A DNA stretch of 64,000 bases from an uncultured Vampirovibrio sp. (GCA_910578465.1 CAJTPW010000002.1:62001-126000); one strand, 5' to 3'; shown: positions 8,821 to 18,862, numbered from the stretch's first letter. Notes: generated by a model not told the origin, from the letters alone. Numbers and translations: made by a program.

Positions 8821-9531
8821 ATGGCAGAGAAAAAATTACAGGTAAATTTGATATCAAAACCGGAAAATATTTTAAAAACTGTCTATACTGCCTGCAAAAC
8901 CTGTTATAGTGCAAAATTACCGATTGAAATTTACGATGAAGCGCCTGACAACGAAAAAATGCTCAATTTAATCAAAAGAGTAATTTCATCAGGTCATTTT
9001 TCAACCATTGAACACGTCCAGTTATCCTTTGCAATTTCGAATGTTTCCCGCGCCTGTACTCACCAGCTTGTACGACACAGACATATAAGTTTTTCACAAA
9101 AATCCCAAAGATATGTAAAAGAAAAGGGTGAATTTGACTATATTATCCCAAATTCAATTAAGAATAATCCGCAATTAAAAGAAAAATTTGAAAACTTTAT
9201 TAAACAAACCGCAGATCTTTATCAGGATTTTGTGAATAATGAAATCCCCGCAGAAGATGCAAGGAGCATTCTTCCAAATGCAACAGCAAGCTCGCTTGTT
9301 GCAAGCTTAAATTTAAGAGAATTAATCCATCTTGCAAATTTAAGACTTTGCACAAGAGCACAGCTTGAAATAAGGCAAATGGTAAAAGCGATGTGTGAAG
9401 AAGTTATAAAGACCGAACCATGGCTTTCCGATTATCTTGTTCCAAAATGCGAAAGATTAGGCTATTGCGACGAAGATAAAACCTGTGGCAGAGTTAAAAC
9501 AAAAGACGAATTATTAGCAGAAAGGGTATAA
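8821..9531 (+). CDS. thyX: Flavin-dependent thymidylate synthase ThyX
   Basis: ThyX makes dTMP from dUMP using FAD, NADPH and methylene-tetrahydrofolate. The 236-residue protein carries the ThyX signature RHRHISFSQKSQRY at residues 85-98 (consensus RHRxxSxxxxSxRY) and the conserved LRELIHLANLR segment near the C-terminus, where the dUMP-binding residues lie. It ends six bases before prfA and is probably co-transcribed with it. The ribosome binding site is GCGGGGAGC, 8 bases before the ATG. Use of ThyX rather than ThyA is common in anaerobes and cyanobacterial relatives. Confidence 0.95.
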   Translation: MAEKKLQVNLISKPENILKTVYTACKTCYSAKLPIEIYDEAPDNEKMLNLIKRVISSGHFSTIEHVQLSFAISNVSRACTHQLVRHRHISFSQKSQRYVKEKGEFDYIIPNSIKNNPQLKEKFENFIKQTADLYQDFVNNEIPAEDARSILPNATASSLVASLNLRELIHLANLRLCTRAQLEIRQMVKAMCEEVIKTEPWLSDYLVPKCERLGYCDEDKTCGRVKTKDELLAERV

Positions 9532-9536
9532 CTTTA

Positions 9537-10619
9537 ATGAAAGATATGCTTGATAAAATCCAGAAGATTGAACAAAGGTACAACGAGCTTGGGATTACCC
9601 TTTCGGATCCGAATGTTATAGCGGATTATGAAAAATTCAGAGATCTTTCAAAGCAAAGAAAGCAGATGGAAGAGACTGTTGAAACTTATAATGCCTATAA
9701 AGCCGCAAGAGATGCTATAAAAGAGGCAAAAGAACTTTTGCATGGGGAAAAAGACCCGACAATGAAAGAATTTTTAAACAACGAAATAGCCTCAAATGAA
9801 GCTAAAATTCCTGTTTATGAAGAAAAAATGAAAGTGCTTTTACTGCCAAAAGACCCGATGGATGATAAGGACATTATGCTTGAAATCAGAGGGTCTGCAG
9901 GTGGAGATGAGGCAAACATTTTTGCCGGCGATTTAATGAGAATGTATTTAAAGTTTGCAAATGCCAAAGGCTGGCAAACAAAAATTCTTTCGATTAACGA
10001 ATGCGAAGCGGGCGGCGTTTCAGAAGTTGTTATATCAGTCAAAGGCGGGGATGACATATATTCTCAATTAAAATACGAAAGCGGCGTGCACAGGGTTCAA
10101 AGGGTCCCGCAAACAGAATCTCAGGGAAGAGTTCATACATCAACCGCAACCGTTGCAGTTATGCCTGAAGTTGATGATGTGGAAGTTGAATTAAACCCTA
10201 ATGACCTTGAAATCTCAACCGCAAGATCGGGCGGTGCAGGCGGACAAAACGTAAACAAGGTTGAAACTGCCGTGCGTGTTGTACATAAGCCTACTGGATT
10301 AATGGTATTCTGTACGGAAGAACGTTCCCAGCTTCAAAACAAAGAACGTGCGCTGCAGATTATTAAAGCAAAACTTTATGATATGGAAGTTCAAAAACAA
10401 ATGCAGGAAGTGACGGATTTGAGACGTTCTCAAGTAGGTACGGGAGACAGATCCGAAAGAATAAGGACATACAATTTCCCGCAAGGACGCTTAACAGACC
10501 ACAGAATTGGTCAAAACCTGAATGTTTGGACTGTTATTGAAGGCGAACTTGACGAATTAATCAAGCTTTTGATGGAATATGACCAAAAGTTAAAGCTTGA
10601 AAAACTGGCTCAGGAATAG
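9537..10619 (+). CDS. prfA: Peptide chain release factor 1
   Basis: RF1 recognises UAA and UAG in the ribosomal A site and triggers release of the peptide. The 360-residue length is standard. The GGQ motif that reaches the peptidyl-transferase centre is in SGGAGGQNVNKVET at about residue 235, and the conserved HRVQRVP and TSTATVAV segments precede it. A second in-frame ATG three codons in (MLDKIQ) could also be the start. It follows thyX closely. The rpmE, thyX, prfA order resembles the rpmE-prfA neighbourhood in many bacteria. Confidence 0.97.
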   Translation: MKDMLDKIQKIEQRYNELGITLSDPNVIADYEKFRDLSKQRKQMEETVETYNAYKAARDAIKEAKELLHGEKDPTMKEFLNNEIASNEAKIPVYEEKMKVLLLPKDPMDDKDIMLEIRGSAGGDEANIFAGDLMRMYLKFANAKGWQTKILSINECEAGGVSEVVISVKGGDDIYSQLKYESGVHRVQRVPQTESQGRVHTSTATVAVMPEVDDVEVELNPNDLEISTARSGGAGGQNVNKVETAVRVVHKPTGLMVFCTEERSQLQNKERALQIIKAKLYDMEVQKQMQEVTDLRRSQVGTGDRSERIRTYNFPQGRLTDHRIGQNLNVWTVIEGELDELIKLLMEYDQKLKLEKLAQE

Positions 10620-10681
10620 TGTTTATATCTGTATAAAAACATATATATGTCTGCTTTTAAATGCTTAAGGCAAATGAAGGC

Positions 10682-12658
10682 TTAATAAATATTCGTATAC
10701 ACCCAGTAAGACGAGTAGACTTTTTTAATATAGTTTGCGGTTTCAGGAAACGGCACATTTTCTATAAATTCATCAAAGTCTTTGTTTTTATTTTGAGACA
10801 GCCATTTTTTAACGGAACCGGGACCCGAATTATAGGCAAGAACACAAAGAGCTTCGTTGCCGCTAAAAATCTCCATCAAATGAGAAAAATAGCTGATACC
10901 CGTTTTTATATTATATTCAGGGTTATTGAGTTTTTCGGCACTGTCGAGGCTCGGGTCCATCATCCTTGCGGTATCAGGCATGATCTGCATTAAACCGAGT
11001 GCACCAGTTGAGCTTACGGCTTCAGTGTTAAAAAAGCTTTCCTCCCTCATCAATGCAAGCATAAGATACGGATTAATATTATATTTTGCCGAATATTTAT
11101 TAACAAACTCGGAATAATACACAGGATATGCAAGTTTGTATTTAGGGTTTGAAAGAGGCATTTCATAATTGCCTTCAGCTATAGCGTCTCTTGCAAGAAG
11201 AACGGAATATGATTTCCTGCCATTTTTTGCGGCAAGCCAGCTGTTTAGAAACTTATCATCAATTTTAAAGTTCTGTATAGCTTCAAAATCATTCAGCTCA
11301 ACAAATTTATTCAAAAGGCGATACTCCTTTGTTTCCTGATTAAGAGGAAACTTTCTAAAGGTAGAATCTTTTTTAATATGAACATTTGCATTTGTATGCC
11401 AAGGCTTTTTAGAGGCTTTCAACATTGCATTAGCCCTGAAGGCATAATAAGAATTCGGAAAATTAGATGCAACATTATGCAAAATTGAACGTGCAAGCTT
11501 TTTCTTACCAGTTTTAAGATGAATTTTTGCACTCCAAAACATAATTTTAGGCTGAATATTATAGTCAGCATACACAACTGGATAAAGCTTTGAGAGTTTT
11601 AAGGCCTCATCATAACGGCCGTTTTTATAGTGATACCAAAATACATTCCAGAGCGCATCGGGCGCCACTACTGATTTAGGATAATCGGTATATATTTTTT
11701 CATAATTTTTAATTCTGGAATCGGAATCAATATATTTTGAAAGCAAAAAGAGTGCAAGCGGATAATTTTTTGTATTTTTTGAACTCATTGCAAGATTATA
11801 GGCAGCTTGTTTATATGGCAAGCCTGACTTTCTTATATAAAGCACCATAATATCAAGGATTTCTTTTCCATCAAGAGCATGTTCACTGCGACGAACGGAA
11901 ACACCTTTTAAAACGGCTTTCGAAAGCATATCGTAATCATTGAGTTTATCATAATTTTTCACAAGCAAAACCCATGATGCTTCAAAAGGAATTTCATCCA
12001 AAATACTCAAAGAGCGCCTATATCTTCCGTTTTCATAATAGGCATTTGCAATATAAACCTTTTCATCAAAAGAAAATTCATCAAGGTTATAAGATTGCAA
12101 AGTATTTAAAACATTTATTGCATACCTGCCAAGCGGAGCATATTCAATATACTCAATAAAATATTCTCGAGCTTTTTTGGTTTTTCCTTCATCAAAATAA
12201 ATATTGCCGAGCTGGTAAGCGGCAGCTTTGGCAAAATCGCTCTCCGGGTATTTATCAACAAGCTTATTCAGATATACAAGAGCCTTTTTTTTATTATTTC
12301 TGTCAAGCTCGATCAAAGCAAGCTTCCATATGGATTCCGGTGCAACATCGGTATATTTATAAATTCTTGCAAATTTCCCGTATTTTTTAACTGCGGTTTT
12401 ACTGTCTTTTAACTCCCAAGCGCAGGTTGCCTGCCTGTATAATGCAGGAAAACTGTATGATGAAAGAAAGGATATTTTTTTAAAATTATAATATGCGTTC
12501 TGGTAATCTTGCTTTTTGAAAAATTCAATTCCCTGTTTATAAATTTTATCGGATTCATTATCTGAAAAATACCAAAAAATTTTTAAGAAAAACAAAGCGA
12601 TACAAGAAAACAATAAAATAAAAATCAGTATAAAAATCTTTTTGTTATTCATAGCCAA
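10682..12658 (-). CDS. Soluble lytic murein transglycosylase with TPR-like repeats
   Basis: The 658-residue protein has an N-terminal membrane anchor or signal segment (residues 8-30). A long array of helical TPR-like repeats follows (for example AAYQLGNIYFDEGKTKKARE), then a C-terminal SLT domain. The catalytic glutamate is in ALMREESFFN near residue 540, followed by GALGLMQIMP and AYNSGPGSV, the three SLT signature blocks. It cleaves the glycan strand of peptidoglycan in the periplasm with formation of a 1,6-anhydro ring. The architecture matches Slt70. It is monocistronic and convergent with prfA. Confidence 0.92.
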   Translation of the reverse strand: MAMNNKKIFILIFILLFSCIALFFLKIFWYFSDNESDKIYKQGIEFFKKQDYQNAYYNFKKISFLSSYSFPALYRQATCAWELKDSKTAVKKYGKFARIYKYTDVAPESIWKLALIELDRNNKKKALVYLNKLVDKYPESDFAKAAAYQLGNIYFDEGKTKKAREYFIEYIEYAPLGRYAINVLNTLQSYNLDEFSFDEKVYIANAYYENGRYRRSLSILDEIPFEASWVLLVKNYDKLNDYDMLSKAVLKGVSVRRSEHALDGKEILDIMVLYIRKSGLPYKQAAYNLAMSSKNTKNYPLALFLLSKYIDSDSRIKNYEKIYTDYPKSVVAPDALWNVFWYHYKNGRYDEALKLSKLYPVVYADYNIQPKIMFWSAKIHLKTGKKKLARSILHNVASNFPNSYYAFRANAMLKASKKPWHTNANVHIKKDSTFRKFPLNQETKEYRLLNKFVELNDFEAIQNFKIDDKFLNSWLAAKNGRKSYSVLLARDAIAEGNYEMPLSNPKYKLAYPVYYSEFVNKYSAKYNINPYLMLALMREESFFNTEAVSSTGALGLMQIMPDTARMMDPSLDSAEKLNNPEYNIKTGISYFSHLMEIFSGNEALCVLAYNSGPGSVKKWLSQNKNKDFDEFIENVPFPETANYIKKVYSSYWVYTNIY

Positions 12659-12700
12659 AAGAATTATATCACAAAGGACACAGCATGTGGAAAAACATTA

Positions 12701-12734
12701 AAAATGCCTGCAGTTTAAAACATACAGGCATTTT
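12701..12734 (-). terminator. Terminator after the HEAT-repeat gene
   Basis: AAAATGCCTG (12701-12710) is the exact reverse complement of CAGGCATTTT (12725-12734), with a 14-nt loop. On the minus strand the hairpin is followed by TTTTTAATG. Confidence 0.75.
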
Positions 12735-12764
12735 AGAAAATAATCATTAAGGTTCTAAATCATA

Positions 12765-13619
12765 TTAGAAAAGAGCAGGCTTCTTAACAGGGGCAGCACC
12801 AGGAATAGCTTCCCAGTTTGCAGCCATAATCTTTTTGAAAGATTTTAAAGCGGTATCTTCCAATTCACCAAGCTCTTCTGCATCAATAATAAGTTTTCTC
12901 AAGGGAAGAAGTGCTCTCTGGTCGCGTAAAACACCAAGAGCTGCAGCAGCACCTGCTCTAACCAAATCATTTTCGGAAGCATTTTCCATAACTTCGATTA
13001 AAGCGGGAACAGCTTTCACATCACCTAATTTACCTAAAGATGTAACGGCATAAATTCTAACGTTTACCCATTCATCTTTTAGCATTTTAATAATTTTCTC
13101 AACAGCTTTTTTGTTGCCGATTTCACCTAGGGCGCGTGTAGCGTCGCATCTTACGTTTACTTTTGTATGATCCAAGGATTCAATTAAAGCATCGGTAGCA
13201 ACATCGCCAATTTCAATCAAAGCATCGGTTGCGGTAATGCAAACCTGCGGATTTTCATCATTTAAGGCCTCAACAAGAGGTTCAACAACAATTTTACCGC
13301 CAAGACGACCTAATGCACGGGCAGCGCGAACACGAACATCCACATTTCTGTCTTCTCTTAAAGACTCAATGAGGGGTACGGTTGCTTTAGTATCGCCTAA
13401 TTCACCAAGCGCACGAGCCGCATAAAGACGCACGGAACCGTTTTTATCGTTTTTAAGAACATCAATAAGAGGTTCTACAGCGGTAAAATCGCCCATTTCG
13501 CCAAGAATTCTTGCAGCGTTATAACGAACTTTCTCTGAATTAGAGGTTTGAAGATCTTTGATTAATTCATCGAAAGATTTTTTAGCCTGTTTTTTGCGGT
13601 TGTTCACACTAATTGTCAT
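12765..13619 (-). CDS. HEAT-repeat protein of the PBS-lyase type
   Basis: The 284-residue protein is made almost entirely of about eight repeats of roughly 31 residues, each with the core pattern VRxxAARALGxxGDxxAVxPL. This is the HEAT-like repeat first known from phycocyanobilin lyases CpcE/CpcF. In organisms without phycobilisomes such proteins act as scaffolds. No lyase partner or phycobiliprotein is nearby, so a scaffold role is more likely than pigment attachment. A strong GGAGG lies before the ATG. A long AT-rich upstream region (13620-14010) separates it from the next gene. Confidence 0.85.
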   Translation of the reverse strand: MTISVNNRKKQAKKSFDELIKDLQTSNSEKVRYNAARILGEMGDFTAVEPLIDVLKNDKNGSVRLYAARALGELGDTKATVPLIESLREDRNVDVRVRAARALGRLGGKIVVEPLVEALNDENPQVCITATDALIEIGDVATDALIESLDHTKVNVRCDATRALGEIGNKKAVEKIIKMLKDEWVNVRIYAVTSLGKLGDVKAVPALIEVMENASENDLVRAGAAAALGVLRDQRALLPLRKLIIDAEELGELEDTALKSFKKIMAANWEAIPGAAPVKKPALF

Positions 13620-14010
13620 TACTTAGTTTCCTCCAAATAACAATTTTACATTCCTATTATTTTAAAATGAAATTCACTTCCTATATCTTTAAAAACATTT
13701 TTTATAAAATTATTGATAAATTTTTAATAATTGCTTTAAAAAGATTTACATTTCTTCTCTTCTAAACCCGAAAAGGGTAAAAAGAACACTTTATATTAGA
13801 ATATTAACATTTTTTTCAGACTTTGTCCTACATTATTTATATTACTTAACAAAAAAAGTCAATTGTTTTTTTAAATATAGGTAACAAATAGTTAAATTCA
13901 AGAGCAGCAACTTAACAAAACTTAACAAAAAAGCAGCAGCACAAATATACAAAAAGGCAAACTAAAATATAACGCAAATAATATAATTACAAAATTACAT
14001 TAACTGGAGG
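13620..14010. other. 391-bp AT-rich intergenic region
   Basis: No convincing coding frame is seen. The region lies upstream of the HEAT gene and downstream of the minus-strand membrane gene, so it should hold the promoter and a long 5' leader of the HEAT gene. Copies of ACTTAACAAAA occur near 13847, 13912 and 13920, and a variant (ACTTAACAAGA) lies near 14943. Their significance is unclear. Confidence 0.5.
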
Positions 14011-14853
14011 CTAAACAGTATCCATATGGTTTGCAACTTCCCTGAGGAAGGTTAAATCCATTGCTCTTTGAGCTGCAATATTAAACTTATTTTTAATAAG
14101 TTTACCCTCTACAATGCTCTCAGCACCCATCCAGCCAAGTAAAAAAGCTATGGGAGCAAAATTAGAATGTTTTGCTGCAAATTTGGAAATTTTTGGATGT
14201 TTTTGTATAAATTTACCAAACTTTTCACTTAGCTTTGCACTCTGCTCTCCGAGTTTTGATGAATTAATTCTTTTAGCAACACTGCCAAGTCCTTTAAATA
14301 AGGCTTTGGCGCTCGGTTCAAAATGTTTTTCAAAAGCAACGCGCGCACCTGATAAAGCCGTAAAAGCGCCCAATATTAACGCGCTTTTTAATACAAAATC
14401 CCCTGCAAATGCAAGTGCAGGATGCTTTCTTTCCATATTATCAAGTTCAGGCAGCTTTGTTTTTACTCTGTCCGATACATCGTCAGTTTTATCACATATC
14501 GCTCCGGCGATACCGAAACCAAACATCGTTGCGGAAGCTGTAAATAACTTTGAAGACAAAGGACCCTTTTTCAAAGCACCGTACATTGCAGCGGCAGATA
14601 ACATAAACAACGAAGGCAGGATGCTTGAAAGCTTTCCTGCCATAGTTTTCCTAGATTTTTCCTGCGCGTGTTCAAAACTGTTTAATAAGATTTGAGCATC
14701 GCTCATATTTTTAATATTGGTCTTGTCAAAATCCTGCCTGGTCATTGCAAGCCTCACGGGCTGTTTTTTAGCTCTTCTCGACGAAGCTCCAAATTCAGTG
14801 ATGGAAGCAGGGCTTCTAAATTTTATGGCAACTACCGAATAATCGGATGACAT
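14011..14853 (-). CDS. Membrane protein of unknown function with N-terminal F-G motif
   Basis: The 280-residue protein has no recognisable domain. The N-terminus contains SITEFGASSRR (F21-G22), matching the short motif shared with many proteins in this window. Four hydrophobic stretches are visible at about residues 76-94, 103-120, 146-168 and 231-248, so it is probably an integral membrane protein. Basic amphipathic segments lie between 170 and 230. A plausible AAAGG precedes the ATG. A plus-strand open frame overlaps it but has no coherent protein features. The gene at the right edge of the window has a similar membrane layout. Confidence 0.65.
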   Translation of the reverse strand: MSSDYSVVAIKFRSPASITEFGASSRRAKKQPVRLAMTRQDFDKTNIKNMSDAQILLNSFEHAQEKSRKTMAGKLSSILPSLFMLSAAAMYGALKKGPLSSKLFTASATMFGFGIAGAICDKTDDVSDRVKTKLPELDNMERKHPALAFAGDFVLKSALILGAFTALSGARVAFEKHFEPSAKALFKGLGSVAKRINSSKLGEQSAKLSEKFGKFIQKHPKISKFAAKHSNFAPIAFLLGWMGAESIVEGKLIKNKFNIAAQRAMDLTFLREVANHMDTV

Positions 14854-14995
14854 TTTTACCTTTCAAATTAACAAAACCGATACATGGCTATTCTAACCAT
14901 AAAATAAAAAAATTGCCAGCATTTTTTTAGATGTTAATATATTACTTAACAAGAAAGATTTTTTAGTACTAAAAGAAGCAGGAAAACAGAAATTT

Positions 14996-16306
14996 ATGGG
15001 CGAAAACTTTATTAAATTTGTAGATGTTACAAACAGAGACGGCGTGCAAACATCGCGTCTGGGGTTAGCAAAACTTCAGAAAACAATCATTAATATTATG
15101 CTTAATGATATGGGCATTAACCAATCAGAATTCGGTTTCCCGACAACAGAGCATGAAAAAAATTATCTGAACGGAAACCTCATGCTTGTAGAACGCGGCG
15201 CCATAAACAAAACAAAATTATCGGGCTGGACAAGGGCCTTAGCTTCAGATGTACAAAAATCTTTTGAAAATGTCCCCAAGCTTCAATATGTAAACCTGTC
15301 TCAATCTACGTCAGACCAGATGATTAACGGCAAATATCAGGGTAAAAAGACAAAAGATGACATTTTAAAGCAAACCCTTGATGCGATTAATATGGCTATT
15401 GAATACAATGCCAAGGTAATAGGAGTAAATGCGGAAGATGCATCTCGTTCCGACCTTGATTACCTTATAAAATATGCAAACGAATGCAAAAGATACGGCG
15501 CAAGCAGGTTCAGATACTGCGATACTTTGGGTTATGATGACCCAAAAACCGCATATGACAGAATTTATACTCTTGCAAAAGAAACAGGTATGGAAATTGA
15601 AATGCATTTCCATAACGACCTAGGCATGGCTGTTGCCTGCTCGGTTATGGGTGCAAAAGCGGCAATTGACGCCGGGGTTGACGCCTGGATAAATACCGCC
15701 ATAAATGGCATGGGGGAACGCGCGGGAAATGCCGATCTTGTATCCTGCCTTCTTGCAATATTAAAATCCAGCGGGTTTGAAGGAAAATATAAAATTGACC
15801 CGCAAATAGATATCACAAAAGCTTGGAAACTTGCAAAATATACGGCATACGCTTTTGATATCCCGATACCGATGAATCAGGTAGCGGTAGGAAGCAACGC
15901 GTTTGCTCACGAATCGGGCATTCATGCTGACGGCGCCCTTAAAGACAGAAGAAACTATGAGCTTTATGATTACGAAGAGCTGGGCAGAGGCGAACCTGAA
16001 ATCATCGAAACGGGAAGAATGATAACCGTTGGTGAATATGCCGGAATTAAAGGTTTTAGAAACGTTTATGAGAACCTCGAGCTTGAATTTAAAGACGAAG
16101 ATGAAGCAAGAAACATTCTGGAGCTTGCCCGCTATGCAAACGTTCACACGCAAAAACCATTGACCGACAGCGAGCTGAAATTTATTTATTTCTATCCAAA
16201 CATTGCGGCAAAAATCATGACCGTTGAACCTTATTATATGCCGTTAGGTGCTCTTAAAGAGCGTATGGAGAGACTTGAAGAAATTCAGGCACACAGAATA
16301 GTGTAG
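14996..16306 (+). CDS. 2-isopropylmalate/homocitrate synthase-family enzyme
   Basis: The 436-residue TIM-barrel enzyme belongs to the HMGL-like acyltransferases that condense acetyl-CoA with a 2-oxo acid. Visible motifs are VTNRDGVQTSR near the N-terminus (catalytic R-D), HFHNDLGMA near residue 204 (metal-binding His pair) and NGMGERAGNAD near 238. It lacks the long allosteric domain of classical LeuA, so NifV/homocitrate synthase-type, citramalate synthase or short LeuA roles are all possible. No other leucine, lysine or nitrogenase gene is nearby. It starts a compact operon with miaB (4-base gap), lrgA and lrgB. Confidence 0.8.
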   Translation: MGENFIKFVDVTNRDGVQTSRLGLAKLQKTIINIMLNDMGINQSEFGFPTTEHEKNYLNGNLMLVERGAINKTKLSGWTRALASDVQKSFENVPKLQYVNLSQSTSDQMINGKYQGKKTKDDILKQTLDAINMAIEYNAKVIGVNAEDASRSDLDYLIKYANECKRYGASRFRYCDTLGYDDPKTAYDRIYTLAKETGMEIEMHFHNDLGMAVACSVMGAKAAIDAGVDAWINTAINGMGERAGNADLVSCLLAILKSSGFEGKYKIDPQIDITKAWKLAKYTAYAFDIPIPMNQVAVGSNAFAHESGIHADGALKDRRNYELYDYEELGRGEPEIIETGRMITVGEYAGIKGFRNVYENLELEFKDEDEARNILELARYANVHTQKPLTDSELKFIYFYPNIAAKIMTVEPYYMPLGALKERMERLEEIQAHRIV

Positions 16307-16310
16307 AGAT

Positions 16311-17726
16311 ATGAAAACAACATCAAGGAAAGTTTATATTGAAACATTAGGCTGTCAGATGAATAAATCCGACACCGAGAGAATTTTGGGGATTTTGTCT
16401 CATTTTGATTATGCCAAAGGCACGGAAGATGAAGCAGATTTTCTTATAATTAACACATGTTCAATAAGGAAACTTTCCGAAGACAAGGCTTATTCAAAAC
16501 TCGGCGTCTGGGGCAAAATGAAACAACGAAAACCGGATATCAAAATTGCAATATGCGGATGTGTTGCACAACAGGAAAAAGAAAGTCTTTTAAAGAAATT
16601 TCCTTATTTGGATCTGGTTTTTGGAACTCATAATATTTACGAACTGCCCGAATTAATTGAAGAGTTGAACAGGAAAAATCCTGACGGTACAAGCAATAGA
16701 ATTTGTGCAATAAGGGATAAAGCCGTTGCTGAAAAAGAATTTAACATTATCCGCTCAAAAGGAATTAACGCCTGGCTTCCAATTATGGAAGGGTGTAACA
16801 ACTTTTGCACATATTGCATTGTCCCGTACACAAGAGGGCGCGAAAGAAGCCGTAATGTTGAAACAATCATTGCAGAAGCAAAAAAAATAATAAAAGACGG
16901 TTTTAAGGAAATTACACTTCTCGGGCAAAATGTAGACAGTTACGGAAAAGATTTCCCTGAAGATGAAAATGGAAACAAACCGACATTTGCAAACTTACTT
17001 GCAGAATTGGACAAACTTGAAGGGGGCTTTAGAATAAGATTTACAACGTCATATCCAACCGATATTACGGATGATGTAATTGAAACCGTAAAAAATGCGA
17101 ATAAAATTTGCGAATGTTTTCACATTCCCATGCAAAGCGGAAATGACCGCGTTTTAAAGGCGATGAACAGACGCTATAACAGGGCTCAATATTCAGAAAT
17201 TGTAAATAAAATCCGCACCAAAATTAAAGATGTTACAATAACATCAGATTTTATTGCGGGATTTCCATCCGAAACGGAAGAAGAATTTCTGGATACAATT
17301 TCTGCAATTAATGAGTTTAGGTTGGATTATTCAAACACTGCCGCATATTCACCGCGCCCGAATACTCCTGCAGGAAGGATGACAGACAAATTTATTCCGT
17401 CGGATATTAAGAAGGAACGTCTTGCAAGATTAAATGATACGGTAAAAAAGGCTTCACTTGCTTCAAATACGAAAGATATCGGAAAAATTTATGAAGTTCT
17501 GGTTGAAAAAATAAATGAAAATGATGAGAAAAACGGCTACGAGCGCATAGCTGAAGGCAGAAGCAGAAACAATAAGGTCGTGCATTTTAAATCAAATACA
17601 GCCCAAATTGGTGATTTTATAAATGTTGAAATCAAAGAAGCGCTTGTATGGTGTCTGAAGGGTGAAGAATTAAATATGAAAGACACTGTTGCCGCAACTT
17701 TGGAAGCGAGTGAAGAGGCGAGATGA
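16311..17726 (+). CDS. miaB: tRNA-2-methylthio-N6-dimethylallyladenosine synthase MiaB
   Basis: MiaB is a radical-SAM methylthiotransferase that adds the 2-methylthio group to i6A37 of tRNAs reading UNN codons. The N-terminal UPF0004 domain binds one 4Fe-4S cluster through cysteines in ETLGCQMN, NTCSIR and ICGCVAQ. The radical-SAM cluster motif is GCNNFCTYCIVP (C-x3-C-x2-C, near residues 162-169). A TRAM domain forms the C-terminus. The 471-residue length is normal. The stop overlaps the lrgA start in ATGA, which implies translational coupling. Confidence 0.95.
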   Translation: MKTTSRKVYIETLGCQMNKSDTERILGILSHFDYAKGTEDEADFLIINTCSIRKLSEDKAYSKLGVWGKMKQRKPDIKIAICGCVAQQEKESLLKKFPYLDLVFGTHNIYELPELIEELNRKNPDGTSNRICAIRDKAVAEKEFNIIRSKGINAWLPIMEGCNNFCTYCIVPYTRGRERSRNVETIIAEAKKIIKDGFKEITLLGQNVDSYGKDFPEDENGNKPTFANLLAELDKLEGGFRIRFTTSYPTDITDDVIETVKNANKICECFHIPMQSGNDRVLKAMNRRYNRAQYSEIVNKIRTKIKDVTITSDFIAGFPSETEEEFLDTISAINEFRLDYSNTAAYSPRPNTPAGRMTDKFIPSDIKKERLARLNDTVKKASLASNTKDIGKIYEVLVEKINENDEKNGYERIAEGRSRNNKVVHFKSNTAQIGDFINVEIKEALVWCLKGEELNMKDTVAATLEASEEAR

Positions 17727-18121
17727 ACGTTTTTCTCAGGAAATGCTTTTCCCTGAAAATTTTTAGGGTTGTTTTTGGATTTCTGATTTTACTGTTGCTT
17801 CAATTGCTATCCGAAAAAATTCTACAGGCGCTTAGTGTTAATTTTCCGCCTACAATTTTGGGGCTCATAATTTTTGCACTTCTTTTAAATTTCAAAATCA
17901 TTCCAATGTGGCTTATGAAGGATATCTGCACTGTTTCAATTTCAATTTTGCCTGCACTTTTTGTGCCGCTTCTGGTTGGAATTACAACATACTACGGACT
18001 TATAAAGCAAAATCTTACGGGCATTATCGGAATCATCATCCTTGCAACCTTTATTACAATGATATTAACGGCAGTTTTTGTGGATAAAGTTATGGAATGG
18101 ACAGGTAAAAAAGGTGTTTAG
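17723..18121 (+). CDS. lrgA: LrgA/CidA-family membrane protein
   Basis: This 132-residue protein has four hydrophobic segments and the LrgA-type NFPPTILGLIIFALLL segment. LrgA and CidA are small holin-like membrane proteins linked to murein hydrolase control and, in other bacteria and plants, to pyruvate or glycolate export with LrgB. The start overlaps the miaB stop by four bases and the end overlaps lrgB. The pair is therefore produced as one unit. Confidence 0.85.
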   Translation: MNVFLRKCFSLKIFRVVFGFLILLLLQLLSEKILQALSVNFPPTILGLIIFALLLNFKIIPMWLMKDICTVSISILPALFVPLLVGITTYYGLIKQNLTGIIGIIILATFITMILTAVFVDKVMEWTGKKGV

Positions 18122-18830
18122 CTTCATTTTAAAAATATTATATTTTATTTTAACCTTTGTATTTTTTTACCTTGCAAAGATTATAACGCGTTTTCCTTGG
18201 TTTAAGAAAATGCCGCCCATAATATTATCAAGTATTATCATCATCTTTCTTTTAAAATGGCTAAATATCAGTTTTGAAGAATACAATTCCGGTGCAAAAT
18301 ACATAACCTTCCTTCTTGGCCCCGCAACAATTGCCCTCGCCTATCCTTTAATCAAAAACAAAGAAATTTTACTTCAAAACAAACGCGCAATATATTTCGG
18401 ATTTATTTTTGCAACTTTTATTGCAATTTTATCTGCCGCATTTTTAGGGAAAATTTTCCACACAAAATTTTCCGTACTTTTATCAATGCTTCCAAAATCC
18501 GTCACAACACCAATTGCTGTTGAAATTTCAAAAACAATAGGGGGCATTCCCGAACTTACCGCATGTGCTGTAATTTTTACAGGAATTCTGGGGGCAATAT
18601 TTGGAAGACGAATTTTAAAAATATGCGGAATAAAAAACGATATTGCAATAGGTCTTTCCGTTGGAGCAAGCTCACATGTTATGGGAACATCAAGCCTTGC
18701 CGAAAGAAAAGAATACAGACAGGTTGCAATTTCAACCGTAGCTCTTACCATTGTTGCAATTTTAACCGCCATTCTTGCCCCGATTTTGATAAAGCTCTAT
18801 CATTATCTGGCAACTGCGCTTGAAATATGA
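18114..18830 (+). CDS. lrgB: LrgB-family membrane protein
   Basis: LrgB partners LrgA. The protein has many hydrophobic segments and the family signature SMLPKSVTTPIAVEIS plus GASSHVMGTSSL near the C-terminus. I place the start at GTG 18114, which overlaps the lrgA stop by eight bases and gives 238 residues, close to the family length. An in-frame ATG at 18078 would add 12 hydrophilic residues inside lrgA and is less likely. The role is probably transport of a small organic acid or control of cell-wall hydrolysis. Confidence 0.85.
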   Translation: MFSFILKILYFILTFVFFYLAKIITRFPWFKKMPPIILSSIIIIFLLKWLNISFEEYNSGAKYITFLLGPATIALAYPLIKNKEILLQNKRAIYFGFIFATFIAILSAAFLGKIFHTKFSVLLSMLPKSVTTPIAVEISKTIGGIPELTACAVIFTGILGAIFGRRILKICGIKNDIAIGLSVGASSHVMGTSSLAERKEYRQVAISTVALTIVAILTAILAPILIKLYHYLATALEI

Positions 18831-18862
18831 TATTATTAATATAATCAAATTTTGAGGCATTA

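Noticed and set aside
14114..14695. Plus-strand frame of 193 codons
   Set aside because: It is opposite the 14011-14853 gene, which has a better start, the F-G motif and coherent membrane segments. The plus frame looks like a shadow.
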